The notes beneath the pieces were generated by a model. That model made no database searches and had not been told where the DNA came from. It saw nothing but the letters and a program-made list of their open reading frames with translations. Of a stretch of 64,000 bases of DNA, positions 11,305-23,300 are shown in pieces. The DNA is from Dicaeum eximium (taxonomy: Eukaryota > Chordata > Aves > Passeriformes > Dicaeidae). The DNA lies in contig VWZP01007456.1 of the NCBI GenBank assembly GCA_013396995.1, forward strand, positions 872,431 through 936,430, given 5' to 3'. Both the position numbers and the translations under genes were made by a program. Positions within the stretch are counted from its first letter, which is position 1. The number at the start of each line of letters is the position of its first letter.

Positions 11305-14300
11305 GTGCGGGCCCGCCGGGTCCCGGCCCCGGAAAGCGGCTGCGGTGCGAGCGGGCCCCGGAGCCCCTCCGGCGGGCGGAGGGCGCGGGTGGGTGCGCTG
11401 TGCCCTGGTGGCCGCGGGCACTGGGTCCCGCCTGCCCGGGACAGAGGTCGGCAGAGGATGGGAGGCGGGCAGCCCCCGCTGGCTCTGCCTGACCCCCGTG
11501 TTAGCGGCAGCACGCGTGGGAGCGGCAGCCGCCGGCGTGGGTAAAACCTCGCCGAAAGCGCCCGCTCCCGAGTATGTGTCGGCGGATTGTGTTGCAGCCT
11601 GGGACTGCTTGGATGGAGCAGTTGGTCCGCGCACCTCACACTAAGTTTCTTTACGCACCTCCGGCAAGAGCTGGCGCTGCCGAACTCCAGCGCGTTTGGC
11701 CGAGACACCCCGCGGGGCCCGCGTTCCTGCTCTTATCGGGAAACGTTTTTTGCCATGGAGGTGTTATCTGGGAAGCCTTCGGTAGCAAAGTGTGCCAGCA
11801 CTGGATCTTGTGCCCAACGAAAATTGTTTTGCTGCAGAGCACAAAAATTCTGGGTGTTATTACACACAGTCCTGCTTTGACAGCCTCTCAGTTTAACCCT
11901 GGACTGACATCTCTCTGAAACTGCACAGTAGTCAAAATTTTAGTGAGAAAAGTCGGCGTATTTAAACGAGGAAGTTCAGCTTGTAAATTCACTTTTAGGC
12001 CCTTAAACAGATAACCCATCTTTCAAGAAAGCCAGTGTTCTTCAAGAGAAACTTCTGAAAAGGAGGCAGTTTAATGAGCTGCTTAGGTATTTCTAACATT
12101 TGGCAGCCAGATTTGAAAAATCTGTGTATGATACCCTTCTGAAAGTGTGACTCAAGCTACTCGGTTACAGCATCATTTTGAAGAGTGTTCCTAATTCTGA
12201 AGTCCTTTGTAGCATCCAGCATCTGTCAGTTAAATTTCTTAGGACGCCAAGCTTAGTTGTAAAAAGAGGAATTTTTTTAACTGTTAAAATATAAGTGACC
12301 TACATGGATTCAGTGGGAGGTCTGTGAGCTGGGGTTAAGGATTTCAAAGCTATTCCTGGGGTTGATTTTGTGGAGCAGGGATTGTCTCTCTCTGTGTTTG
12401 TACAAGTGCTAAGCACACACTATGGTATTTAATAAATAATAAAGAGCAGGGACTTCTGATGGTATATTTTGTTTAGAGAAAGAAGGAGTAGGAGGCTCTG
12501 ATCCCCAGGAGGGGGTTTTATACTCTTCTCACAGCTCAGCTATGAGATCCGGACAGCGTAGAAACATGTTTAGCTGAGCCAGATCTGACAGGATGCCAGA
12601 GGTGTTCTTTAAACTCTGTGATCTGAGATGTAAAAGTTGAAATGGGAGACTTGAAGTTAGAGGGTAAAGAGAGGAGGTGTAATTGCAGGGTTGGACTCCC
12701 TGGCTCATCTGCTTGGAATTACAGAGCAGAGCTGAATGCTGGCTGGAGCAGGAAACAAATCAGGGCCAGTGATCAGATCAAAACAGCAGCTGCCAAAAGA
12801 GGATGATGAAGGAAAGTCATCCATTTCTTCCATCTGCAGTTATATTTCATCAAATAACACAAACTTAAGTTCTTGTAGAAAGATACAACTCACTGCCTTG
12901 TATATGAAAATACCTTGGTAATGTAGCAGTTCACAGTTTGCATCAGAGTTTCAAGAGTTTGGAAACTACTGCCCTCTTACAAACTTGAAAATTCTATCAG
13001 TGGCATATAATGCACTGAAATGTAGCCCATGGAAATGTGTTTACCCTGTTGGCATTAACTTGGTCTAGAGCTTTTCTGTCCATGCCATAAAGTCAGTAGA
13101 AGCTGATCTTGATCCCTCGATCAGTGGCTATCCCGAATTGCTAATGTGTAAGAATAACCAGCAGTCCCAGGGGATTGCAGTGTTAAGCCTCTTTGCAGCA
13201 TGCAGTGTTTTCTTTCTGGATTTCTATTGCATATGGCGATTCAAGGGTTAAAAGTGAGTGAGTGTGGGTGGGTGGTTGAGGATTTTTAGGGCTTAAGGCT
13301 TTGTGACACAAGTTAAAATGTCCTGTAAGGCTAGAGCTTCTGCTTTCATTACATTAAGAAATGCCTACTTTAACGTCATCGAGTTGAAATTTGGAAAAAC
13401 TAGTCTTCATTAATCAAAATAAAACCTGTACATGTACAGTGTCACAAAAAAAAAAAAAAAGGTTTGCAGCTGGAAGTTGTCCATTATCACTGTTTTCTTT
13501 GCTTAGACAAAAAGCCACAGAAGTTTCAGATGTCAAACACTAAGATCATTCAACTCCAAAAAACCTGAATAATAAGAGCTACATTCAAGTGGATTCAAAC
13601 AAATTTGCCTAATTTATTTGGTAAACATAACCTTTTGTTTTATATATAAATACAGATGCTAAAAAAAAAAAAACTTTAGTGTATTTCTGATTATGCTACT
13701 GTTAGAGTAATGAGTTAGAAACTTTAAAACAATTAGTCGATAACATCATGGAAATGGTACTAATAAAGACGATGAAAACAGGACTGATAGGCTTTTCAGG
13801 GCAAAACTGTTTATGCTTTTAATAGTTCTCTGGCAATCTTGCTTAAATTAGTTATGTAGTAGTATTTTATTTCAAAACTTTTTCAGGAAAATAATAAGTA
13901 AATGCATCAGGAGATAGAAATACCCATAGCCATAAAATGAACATATATTGTGCTCTGTGCTAGAGACATATGTGATCTGTTTCCTCGGTTAAAGAATGCA
14001 TTTCAAAATCTGGAAGACAATAAAAAGATGGGAAGACGCACTGCTTAGTGTAAGACTTGCAGAATTTGCAGGAAGAGTTAGAAGATGGACTAAATTTTAT
14101 TCGCAATTTTGTCAGCATAAATTCCATTTCACTCATTTTTGTAGCTTGACTGTAGGCTGACACAGTGGTAAGATGTTGATGTCATCAACAGAAAGGGCAA
14201 TTTTTTTGTGCTCTGTAGGGTGTCTGTAGAAAATTGGCTGGCACACAATGGGGCCCAAAAGTTGCCTCAACCACACTGGAGGCAAATACCTTCAGCTCTT

Positions 14301-17300
14301 CAAGGCAAGGGTAGTATTTCATTAGTGAGGTAATTATTTAGGGCTGATAGAGGGTAGGATTCTATGTAGGGAGTTTGTTTAGTGCTGTCTTCACCTGGAC
14401 ACAAGTCCCAGGGGAGCTGGGGGCAGTTCTGCATGAATAAGCCCCAGTGCCACACCCCAGGTGTGGGTACAGGACAGAGCAGATGTCTCTGACAGAGAGC
14501 AGATGCTTCTTGCAAGGAGGGCAAGACCGAACTACCATTGATCCGACCTGCACTGGCATCCCAGTGCTGCACCTGTTCCTGCCAGGGGCAGAGTTCCCAC
14601 TGCTCTGGAGGCAGATGGGCTTTACAGGGTTTCACAGAGAACCCCTCGCTCTGGGCAGTGCCATTTCCCCTTGCACAGGTGGCAGCAGCCATCCCAATTA
14701 GGAACTTCAGCCAAGCAGAGGTTACGGGCTGTGTGACTGCTTGGCACTTGGTTCTCTGACCTCTTCCAAGAGAGAGCATTGAATAAGGACCAAGCTGGAG
14801 GGTAACAGGGGACCTCCATGCTGGGCCTGTCAGCTTTGGGGTATTACTTTTTAGCTGTCCCATCTGAACATACTTTGGATCCCTCCTCAGGATCTTCAGC
14901 GCTCTGAAGCGTTCATTTTGCCTCTCTTCGAAAGCTGCACTTGGAAACTCTGAGTGCACAAGAGAGGCAACAGATACATGTGAAAGGAAGTCATTGTCCT
15001 GTCTGCTTCCCTGGCCATAAAACCCAGCTTTCCTTTCCCAACCCTTTTGTTTGTAGTAGCTAATTTAGGCCCCAGTCTTGCGAGGACTCTTTGAAGTTTC
15101 AAGTGCAGGGAAAACACTGGTAAACACAGCTCGTGGCTTGGTAACAGGACATTGTATTCTCCATGGCAATTATGTAAGCTTGCACTGGAGCTAAAAGCCT
15201 GTCACAGGCATTATCTGACACTCTCCCACATCAAGAAAGTGCATAATCCAAATGTCTATTTATTTAATTGTGCAGGGCAACTGCCCAGATAAGGAGAGCT
15301 ATAAAGTTAATCCAGCCAATTATTCTTTATCTGTTGTAAGGTTTTTCCAGTTTCAGACAAGTTCTAACTTGAAAAGATATTGCTGCAGGAGTGAAGCATG
15401 AATGTTAAAATGTCTCAGTCAGAGATGAAGCCATTGCTTATTTTGAACTTATGCTATCACTCGAGGTTGTTTTACTTCATAATAAAATTTTGTTTCTTCT
15501 GTATTTACATCACTAGAAATTAAAAAAAAAAAAAACAAGTTAAGTGGTTGCTGCTGAGCAATCCCAGTCTAAATCCAGGTTTGAATCCTGCTTGGAGGTA
15601 ACATCTCTTCCCCCATCTAGCAAAGGATGAACCTGCTGAACACCTGGTAGCTTTGAGACTGGTTTGAAGCGCTACACTTGGACATGTTCGAAGCTGTGGT
15701 TTAGATTCTGGTAGAGACATTCATTAAACTGATAAAATCTAAACAGTTTAAGATTATTTGCCTTATACTTTAGCAGTCTGGCATAGCTGTGAACAGAATT
15801 TGGCCTGGGTGTTGAGGCACAAATTAAATTAAAACTATCTGTGTTCAAGCACAACTCTCCATATAATCTTTGTTGCAATTGTACAGTATTTGCATGCTAC
15901 TTTTCAGAAAACCAAAACATTCATTCTAGCAGCTTGCAGTTTTTTGCAGAAATATTGGCAGAGAGCTTTGTCATAACCATTTTTGAAACATGTTTGGGTA
16001 ATGGGCTGCCAACAGACTGCCCTTTTAAGATTTGTATTTTACTCGCAGCTATGTGAAAAAATCTTTGAAGAACTTGAAAGTAACCTATCTTCCCTTAACA
16101 ATTATTTTTATATTGAATGGTTGTTCCCACATCAGATACAGGCTTATAGGTGAACACAAGAGCCTGAAGCCCTGTGTCTGGTGTGGTGCATGCTCCTATC
16201 AACATCTTACTGGCCTGGCAGCTGTACAGGTCTCCCCTTTCCCACTCAGATGGATGTTGGATCCTGCCTCTGTAAAGTGTGATCCAGGATCACAGGCCCT
16301 CAAAGATCTCTGTGATCTCTGAGGGTCTGGGCAGGGATCCCCAATGAGCTGTAAGACCTCTTATGCTATATTCAATTAGTTTCATGCTAAAAGTGTCACT
16401 TGGCTTGGCTAGGGCTTGATTTTGAAGGGAAGCTGGATATCAGCTCATCAGAAAATGCTTTTGTTTTGCTACCTGAAATTTCAGGTGGATTCTGGAAATT
16501 TCCTTTTCCTTTTGAACTTGCTCCTTTGTGAAAACAAATGCTGTGGGGTGGGGGATACAATCATACCAATCTCTAGTTGTGGTGTAGCTCAAGTGAGAGC
16601 CAACCAGAGGCTTCACAAAGTTATTGTTATTGGTCTCATTGTTTGAAGTTTGTCACACTTTTGAGTAGTAACATAGTGGATGGATTTTGGTTTTATATTT
16701 TTTAACAAGTGGGTAATATTCCTTCATAACGCACAAACATTGTCAGTCAGTCAGAAAGTCTGAAATATTCTCCACTGAGTCTGAGATAGTCAGTCATGGA
16801 GATACTGAAACCTACCATCTGTCAGTACTGTAGAGAATAGCAGACTTGGACCTGTCTGAATGAAAGTAATGGCTCCAACTATGTTGCAACTGCATCTACT
16901 ATCCAAAGTGGGCTTCTAAAGAGTCATGAAATTCTTTTCCCAGTTTTGTGAATGCATGTTTTAACCTTGAGCCTTTCCAGCATTGTCTCATTTAACATGG
17001 CCAAATGGATCTTTTAAAATAAGTGACATCATCCCCGCAGTCCCTCAGTTTTGCAGAACACCTCGTGTGCACTGCCAAGGGTGGAGCAGGGGGCACTGCA
17101 CCTGCTGTGAGGAAAAACACAGAAGATGGTGTTGGATTTACTGCTCTGTATGGGAGGCATATCCCTGGTCTCAGTGTTTGACCTGCAGATGGTACAAGGG
17201 GAGGTTACATCTCCTTTGTATGGCAGTTGTGTCTACGGGCATATGTCAGTAACTACAAAAGTGTGGAAATTACTTCTTTGTAAGGAAGAAGTTCGCACTA

Positions 17301-20300
17301 AATTAAGTATTTCCTTGCTCCAGCAAGGCAAACATAGGTAAAGGTCCCATTGCTGTCCTTAATTTTATACTGTATTTCATATTCTGATATTCTGGTCCTG
17401 TGGTGTTGTTTAGCATTATTGGCCCTAAGGACAAAGACCTGGAGGTATTGGTTGTTGAGAAGCTCAAAATGTGCACTCAAATCCCAGAAAGTCAAACATC
17501 CCAGGCTGCATCCAAAGCAAAGTGGGCAGCAGGGCAAGGCAGGGGATTCTGTCCCTCTGCTCTAAGTACTGTGTCCAGTTTTGAGGTCACCAGCATAAGA
17601 AGCACGTGGACATGCTGGAGCAAGTCCAAAGGAGGCCACAAAGATAGTCAGAGGGCTGGAGCACCTCTCCTGTGGCAACAGGCTGATAGAGCTGGGTTGT
17701 TCATCCTGCAAAAGAGAAGGCTCTGGGGAAACATTAGAGCACCTTCCACTACCTGAAGAGATCCTGCAAGAGAGCTGGAGAGGGACTTTTTGCAAAGGCA
17801 TGTAGTGATAGGACAAGGAGAGCAGCTTTAAACTGAAAGAGGGCAGGTTTAGATTAGATCTAAATCTAATCCTTTCTTTAGGAAGAAATCTTTACTGTGT
17901 GGGTGATGAGGCAGTGGAATAAGTTGCCTAGGGAAGTTGTGGATACCTCATTCCTGGAAGTGTTCAAGGCCAGGCTGATGGGGCCTTGACCAGTCTGGTC
18001 CTGTGGAAGGTGTCCCTGCCCATGGTCAGGGGGAAGTGGAACTGGATAATTTTTAATGTCTCTTCAAACTCAAACTATTCTCTGTGTGTTTTCTACATCT
18101 CTCCCTGTGTCTCTGCAGCCTTCATTATGTTCTCATGCCTCTCTTGATTACCTGAATTTGTTCTTGCCTTCATTTGTCACAGTTGGATGGATAGTCCCAA
18201 ACAAGTACCCTCTTTCCTCTAGGGCTGTCGATGCAAATCTTCCTTCTATTCCCTAGTTGTAGTTTATCATTTGCAAGTTGCAGACAGAACTACATTCATG
18301 TGATGTGGGGAGCTGAGACACAATTGCTTTTGAGCTGTGTCAAAGAAGACACTGTATAATACCACATAAAGTTTGACTCCTTTTCAAAAACTCCTTCTTT
18401 TCATTATTTCCTTCAGGGAATAATTGGGAATGTCTGATGTGGTTACTGAGTTTTCTTCTTTGATATGTGCACATACAAGATGGTGTCCTCCCACAGAAGG
18501 ATTTTTGCTTGAAAAAATTAAATCCCCAAGTATGTCTAAATGAATAAATCATTTCTAAATGAATCTGTATTCATGAATCATATGACATGAACTAGGCAAA
18601 ATACGACTGCATAAAAGCAAGTGGAGCAATAAATATGCCTTGGAAATAGCCAGTTGAACAATTTAGAAACCTTATGATGGCAGATTTCAAATGTTTAACA
18701 ACTTCAAAAGGAAATGCGAATTTTCAAAGTCTTTTTTCAGTGTGAGATAATTTGTCTGCAGGAGACACCATGTTTAAAGATGGCACTGGTGGCTACAACC
18801 TCTGCCATGTACCTTGCAAGGACGTGAAGCACAGACCCAACTGAGTCAATCCTCCTCTCCAAAGATGTAGTCAGTTCAAACAGAGCATCACCCTGTCATG
18901 GCTATACCAATTCTGGCTGCAGAATGGGAGTTGTTTGGTGCCAGCATGAGTGACTCTGCTCAGCAGTGTAGAAATACCTGAGAACTCTCTGACTTCCAGA
19001 AAGGGAGAAATACTGAACCCCTAAAAATCAGGCTCCTGTAAGGGCATCTCAGGCAGTGTGCTCAAATATCAAAGTATCCCTAGTATTTACTACCCTATAG
19101 AAAGCAAGGCCATAAATTCCCATTCACACTGAAGAATTGTTTGTAACCTGCAACATAACAAAGCTATCAGATTTTCCAGAAAATATTTTGTGAGGTTGTA
19201 TTCATTAATCTCGTTAAATCCCAGTATTGTTCAATGGTGAGCACTGTTTAGGTTAAGGTATGTATTGTATTTTTTCTGATCATTCTTTACCCTGTCTCCT
19301 GGACAAGTCTTTGCTTCTGTTTAGCTGAGGAATTGCTGTTTTTAAATGGTTGACATGTATTTATAATTTTGGCAATGCCATTTTCCCAGGTGTTTTCCAA
19401 GTTTCTTCCAGAAGATCTAAGACCTAGCCAAGACCTAGCCAACATAATTAATCACTTTTTTTTTTCTTTTTTTTTTTTTTTTCTTTTTAATAGGAAATGG
19501 GAAAAACTTAAGAAAGTGTCTGCCTAATACCAGGCATGTACTGAAATGTCAGATAGGGCCTGGGGCATAAAGCATAGGATCCTGTACTGGGTGGCTCTCA
19601 CTGGTGATCCCCAAAAGCCCTGTTTCTTATCCAGGTCAGCTGAGAATGCCGCAGAAAATACAGAGATGAATCCCAGACCCTGCCCCTGAAAGCATCTTAC
19701 AGTGAGACATCCCTTTCCTGAGATGGCTGCCCCAACTTCCCAGGCACTCAAACAGCCCCTTCACCCCACCCCTTATTCATTTTGTAGCCCTCTGGTGCTC
19801 AAATTCCTTCTGGCAATGTAATACAGTTTCCAACACGTTATATAAGGTTCATGTTGGTCACCTTTTAACCCCTAGATGTGGGGTTTTCTTTTGATCCCTG
19901 TTTTCCAACATAGCTAAGAGCAGGCTGTCTCTAAAAGAGTAAAGGCACATTCCTTTTGAAGCTATGTATTCATTTTGTTCAGTTAATATTGTGTAGAGAG
20001 CCTGTTGGTGGATTTTGTATGTATACATTACTAGAAACCAAAATTACTGTGTGCTGGAGATAAAGTTAGCTTTTCAAATTCCTTTCCCCCTTTAAAATAA
20101 AAATAGAAGGATCTGCCTTTAATTGACCACCTCAGTCATCAAAGAGGCTTCCTGTGTGCAGAGGCTTTGCTTTTAATATCTGTTTTCCCTTGACTTTAAA
20201 GAGTAGTCTTTATTTGCAAGTTTATTATAGAAGCGTTCAAATTAGAGGTGGGCTGAAACCGCAAAGTTTGTGTCCGGATCTGGATGCAACTTTCTGAAAG

Positions 20301-23300
20301 TTTGAAAGTCTAGGTTTTTGATTGTCCTGACCAGAGATTACAGAGGTGTCTATAAAGTTCCATTTCAGAGCCACATCTCCTGGATGTGGAAACAGGACAC
20401 ATCAGTTCGAGCTCTTTTCCCCAGTTTATTTCATAAATTTATGTAGTGGATTTTGAGTGGTGTGACAGAAAAGAAGAGCTTCCCAAATTTTTTTTTTTTT
20501 AATATGAGAAAATAAATGTAAAGGTATTTGCCCAAACACACAACAATAAGAACAAGTGTCATTTAACACAAGATGGTCACAGTATCCTTTATCACACTGA
20601 AGCCCTACTCAGCAGGGTCTCATGATATAATTTACACTTTCTGTCACAGGGCTGGGAGAAGGTTCTGCTCTTCTTCACCCGGACAGCCGGTCCCACCCTC
20701 GGTCCTTGGAGAAGAGTGCCTGGAGGGCTTTCAAGGAGTCACAGTGCCATCATATGTTGAAACACCTTCACAATGGAGCCCGGATCACCGTACAGATGCC
20801 TCCCAATATTGAGGGCGACTGGGTCTCTACTGGGTAAGGAAAGCTAAAACAAGATGCTTGGGATGGGGAAGAGAAGATGGTAAAAAAGCAGAGAGGGAAG
20901 GATGAATATTCCCACTTTCAACAGCAGAAATATTTTCTTTAATATGGTGATGCTCTAAATTCCAGATGCTGTCTATATGTTTATGCATAAAAGGAGAAGG
21001 AGCAGCATTATGTACGTTAAAATAGCATGCCATAAAGCTGTCTTAATGAATCAATTTATTGTCTGGATTTTAAACAGCATGCTGTGAAATATCTTTAAAT
21101 CTCTCTGAATCGGAAGGAGCCTACCAAGCTGCCAAAATGGATGCTCATTCAAACATAACATTGTACTATATTTGTCTCCATGCATTAGATCCATTGAATG
21201 GGTCCTTGTTTTCAGAGCATGTGTCTAGCACAGGCTTTATTAGCAAAAGAAGTTAAGAAGCTGTATTTCACCAGTTCTGTTACTCTTTATACCTGATGAC
21301 TTGTATTTCAGAGAGCTGTTTTGCTTTCTGTGTCTCAGCAGGCAATATTCACATGTTCATTGGAAGTGGCTTGTAGTAGGAAAGACTGGGGTGTTTTAAT
21401 AGAAAGGAGTGTATTTCAGGATGAGAGGAAATGGTCTCAAGTTACACCAGGGGAGGTTTAGATTAGATATTAAGAAAAAATTCTTCACTGTAAGAGTGAT
21501 CAGGCATTGGAAAAGGCTGCCCAGGGAAGTGGTGGAGTTAACATTTCTGGAAGTTCAAAAGACATGTGGATGTGGCACTTGGGATGTGGTTTAGTGGTGA
21601 ACATTGTGGTGTTGGGTCAAAGGCTGGACTCAATGGTCTTAGAGGTCTTTTCCAACCTTAACAACCCTACAGTTCTGATCATACGAAGCAGTGTAGAGGT
21701 GACAAGGGAGACAAGTTTGAAGGCACAGAAGGGCTTCCTACAGGAAGTGGAATTTAACTGCCATTTTCACTTTCAGAAAAAAAAAAGGATTGGGGTGTTG
21801 GGAAGAAAGAGAAAGAACCGACAGAACCTGAATATTGCATGGCCCAAATTCAAGCCAAGTAGAAGTTTTGCATTAACAGTCAGAAGTTTGCATTAACTGC
21901 CACCCCTGTTGAATGTTTGAGTGGGAAATCTCAGGACATGATCCTGCATATCCACAGCAGACCAGAGATCATGGAGTTACACAGAGAAACTTCTAGAGCA
22001 GCTTATAAGCCAGCTCTTTGTGCTGTTCCCTAGACATATGACATTTCACTTTCTGATGTTATCAGTCATTCTGCTAAATCTACCGTGCAAAAGAGAGCAA
22101 TAGATGTTTAATAAGCTACTATTTTCAACAAAGAATTGAGTCACATGGTGGTCCCTAGACAAAAGGCAAATGCAAAACACGATTCAAAGTATTTAAGCCT
22201 ACAAGATAAAGCCTTTAGATATGATCGCCATGAAGCAGTGTATTAATAGCAGCAGAGGGAATTGTTGGATAATTGGCAGGCCACAGATGCCTAGTTCCTA
22301 TTTACTCCCATTCCTGCTGGAGGGATATTAGCACCCAGGTGTCTCTGTGGATCCATGTGGGTCTTGTTGCCTGCAGTATACACGATGTGCCACCTTGCTA
22401 AAATTTTGTTTCCACGCTTTCTTTCCTCCCACAGCTGCGAAGTTAGAGCAGGCCCAGAGTTCATCACCAGATCCTACAAGTTCTACCCCAACAACACCTT
22501 CAAGGCCTATCAGTTCTATTACGGTGGCAATCGCTGCACGAACCCCATCTACACCTTAGTCATCCGCGGCAAAATACGTCTCCGACAGGCGTCCTGGATC
22601 ATCCGGGGCGGCACCGAGGCCGACTATCAGCTCCGCAACATACAGATCATATGCCACAACGAAGCAGTGGCTAAAAAATTAAGTGAGCTGGTGAACCAGA
22701 CGTGTCCTGGATTTATCCCAGAAGATAGTCCCTGGGAGCAGGATGTGAGCTATGATTTGCTGAGAGAAGAGAACGGCTGTGAATGCACCAAAGCTCTGAA
22801 TTTTGCCATGCACGAACTCCAGCTGATCCGTGTGGAGAAGCAGTACCTGCACCACAATTTAGACCACCTTGTGGAGGAGCTATTCCTTGGAGACATTCAC
22901 ACTGATGCTACTCAGAGGAGGTACTATCGGCCCTCTAGTTACCAACCTCCTCTTCAAAATGCCAAGGTATGTGTGGGGGGGTTTGCATATATCCTCTTTT
23001 TAAGGTACTGCTGACAAAGCCCAAATCACTCAGTTCTTCTGAGTAAGTGCACTGGTGTAACCTAAAATGTAGATATGATTCTAATACAGGGGGTTGGTCA
23101 CAGCCTTAATTAACAGAAGACAGCAGAACTTACTTTGTGAGAACGGTGACTTTGCTGTGGTTTCTGTGACTGCAAATATGCAAAAAAGTAATCTCGTGAA
23201 GTAAACACAATAAAGGCCACTCTGAAGATGGAATCAGAGACTTGTAGGCAGAATTGGGAGTGGTTGGCTGGGACCATGGCTGTAGGCTAGCAGCTGAGAG

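Larger units (their letters stand above)
10735..11560. promoter_or_regulatory. APCDD1: CpG-island promoter of APCDD1
   Basis: The base composition changes abruptly from AT-rich to strongly GC-rich with dense CpG, and returns to AT-rich after about 11560. The island covers the sequence just before the APCDD1 start codon, coding exon 1 and the start of intron 1, which is the normal place for a developmental gene promoter. The many long overlapping open frames here on both strands result from the lack of AT-rich stop codons and are not separate genes. One ambiguous base is present at 11231. The exact transcription start cannot be read from the sequence. Confidence 0.88.
11301..20649 (+). other. 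APCDD1 intron 1
   Basis: This 9.35-kb phase-1 intron begins GTGAGT and ends TTTCTGTCACAG. It holds the tail of the CpG island, a poly(A) run near 13447, a CR1 fragment at about 17520-18075 and a long pyrimidine tract near 19456-19488. I see no further exon. Its large size and position make it a plausible home for enhancers, but none can be shown by eye. Confidence 0.85.

Noticed and set aside
10608..11708. Long overlapping open frames on both strands (up to about 300 codons)
   Set aside because: They lie in the CpG island, where stop codons are rare. Their translations are Arg/Pro/Ala/Gly-rich with no domain, and APCDD1 exon 1 explains the locus.
17848..17880. Near-palindrome around TTAGATTAGATCTAAATCTAA
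   Set aside because: It sits within the CR1 fragment and looks like a local duplication of the normal CR1 TTTAGATTAGAT segment.
6391..20144. TCF/LEF-type ATCAAAG motifs at 6391, 8725 and 20138 near the Wnt-responsive gene APCDD1
   Set aside because: A 7-base motif is expected several times by chance in 64 kb of AT-rich DNA, and no cluster is seen.
22355..23014. 219-codon frame read as one continuous gene
   Set aside because: It is APCDD1 exon 3 plus intronic readthrough on both sides. The acceptor at 22434 and donor at 22967 set the real limits.
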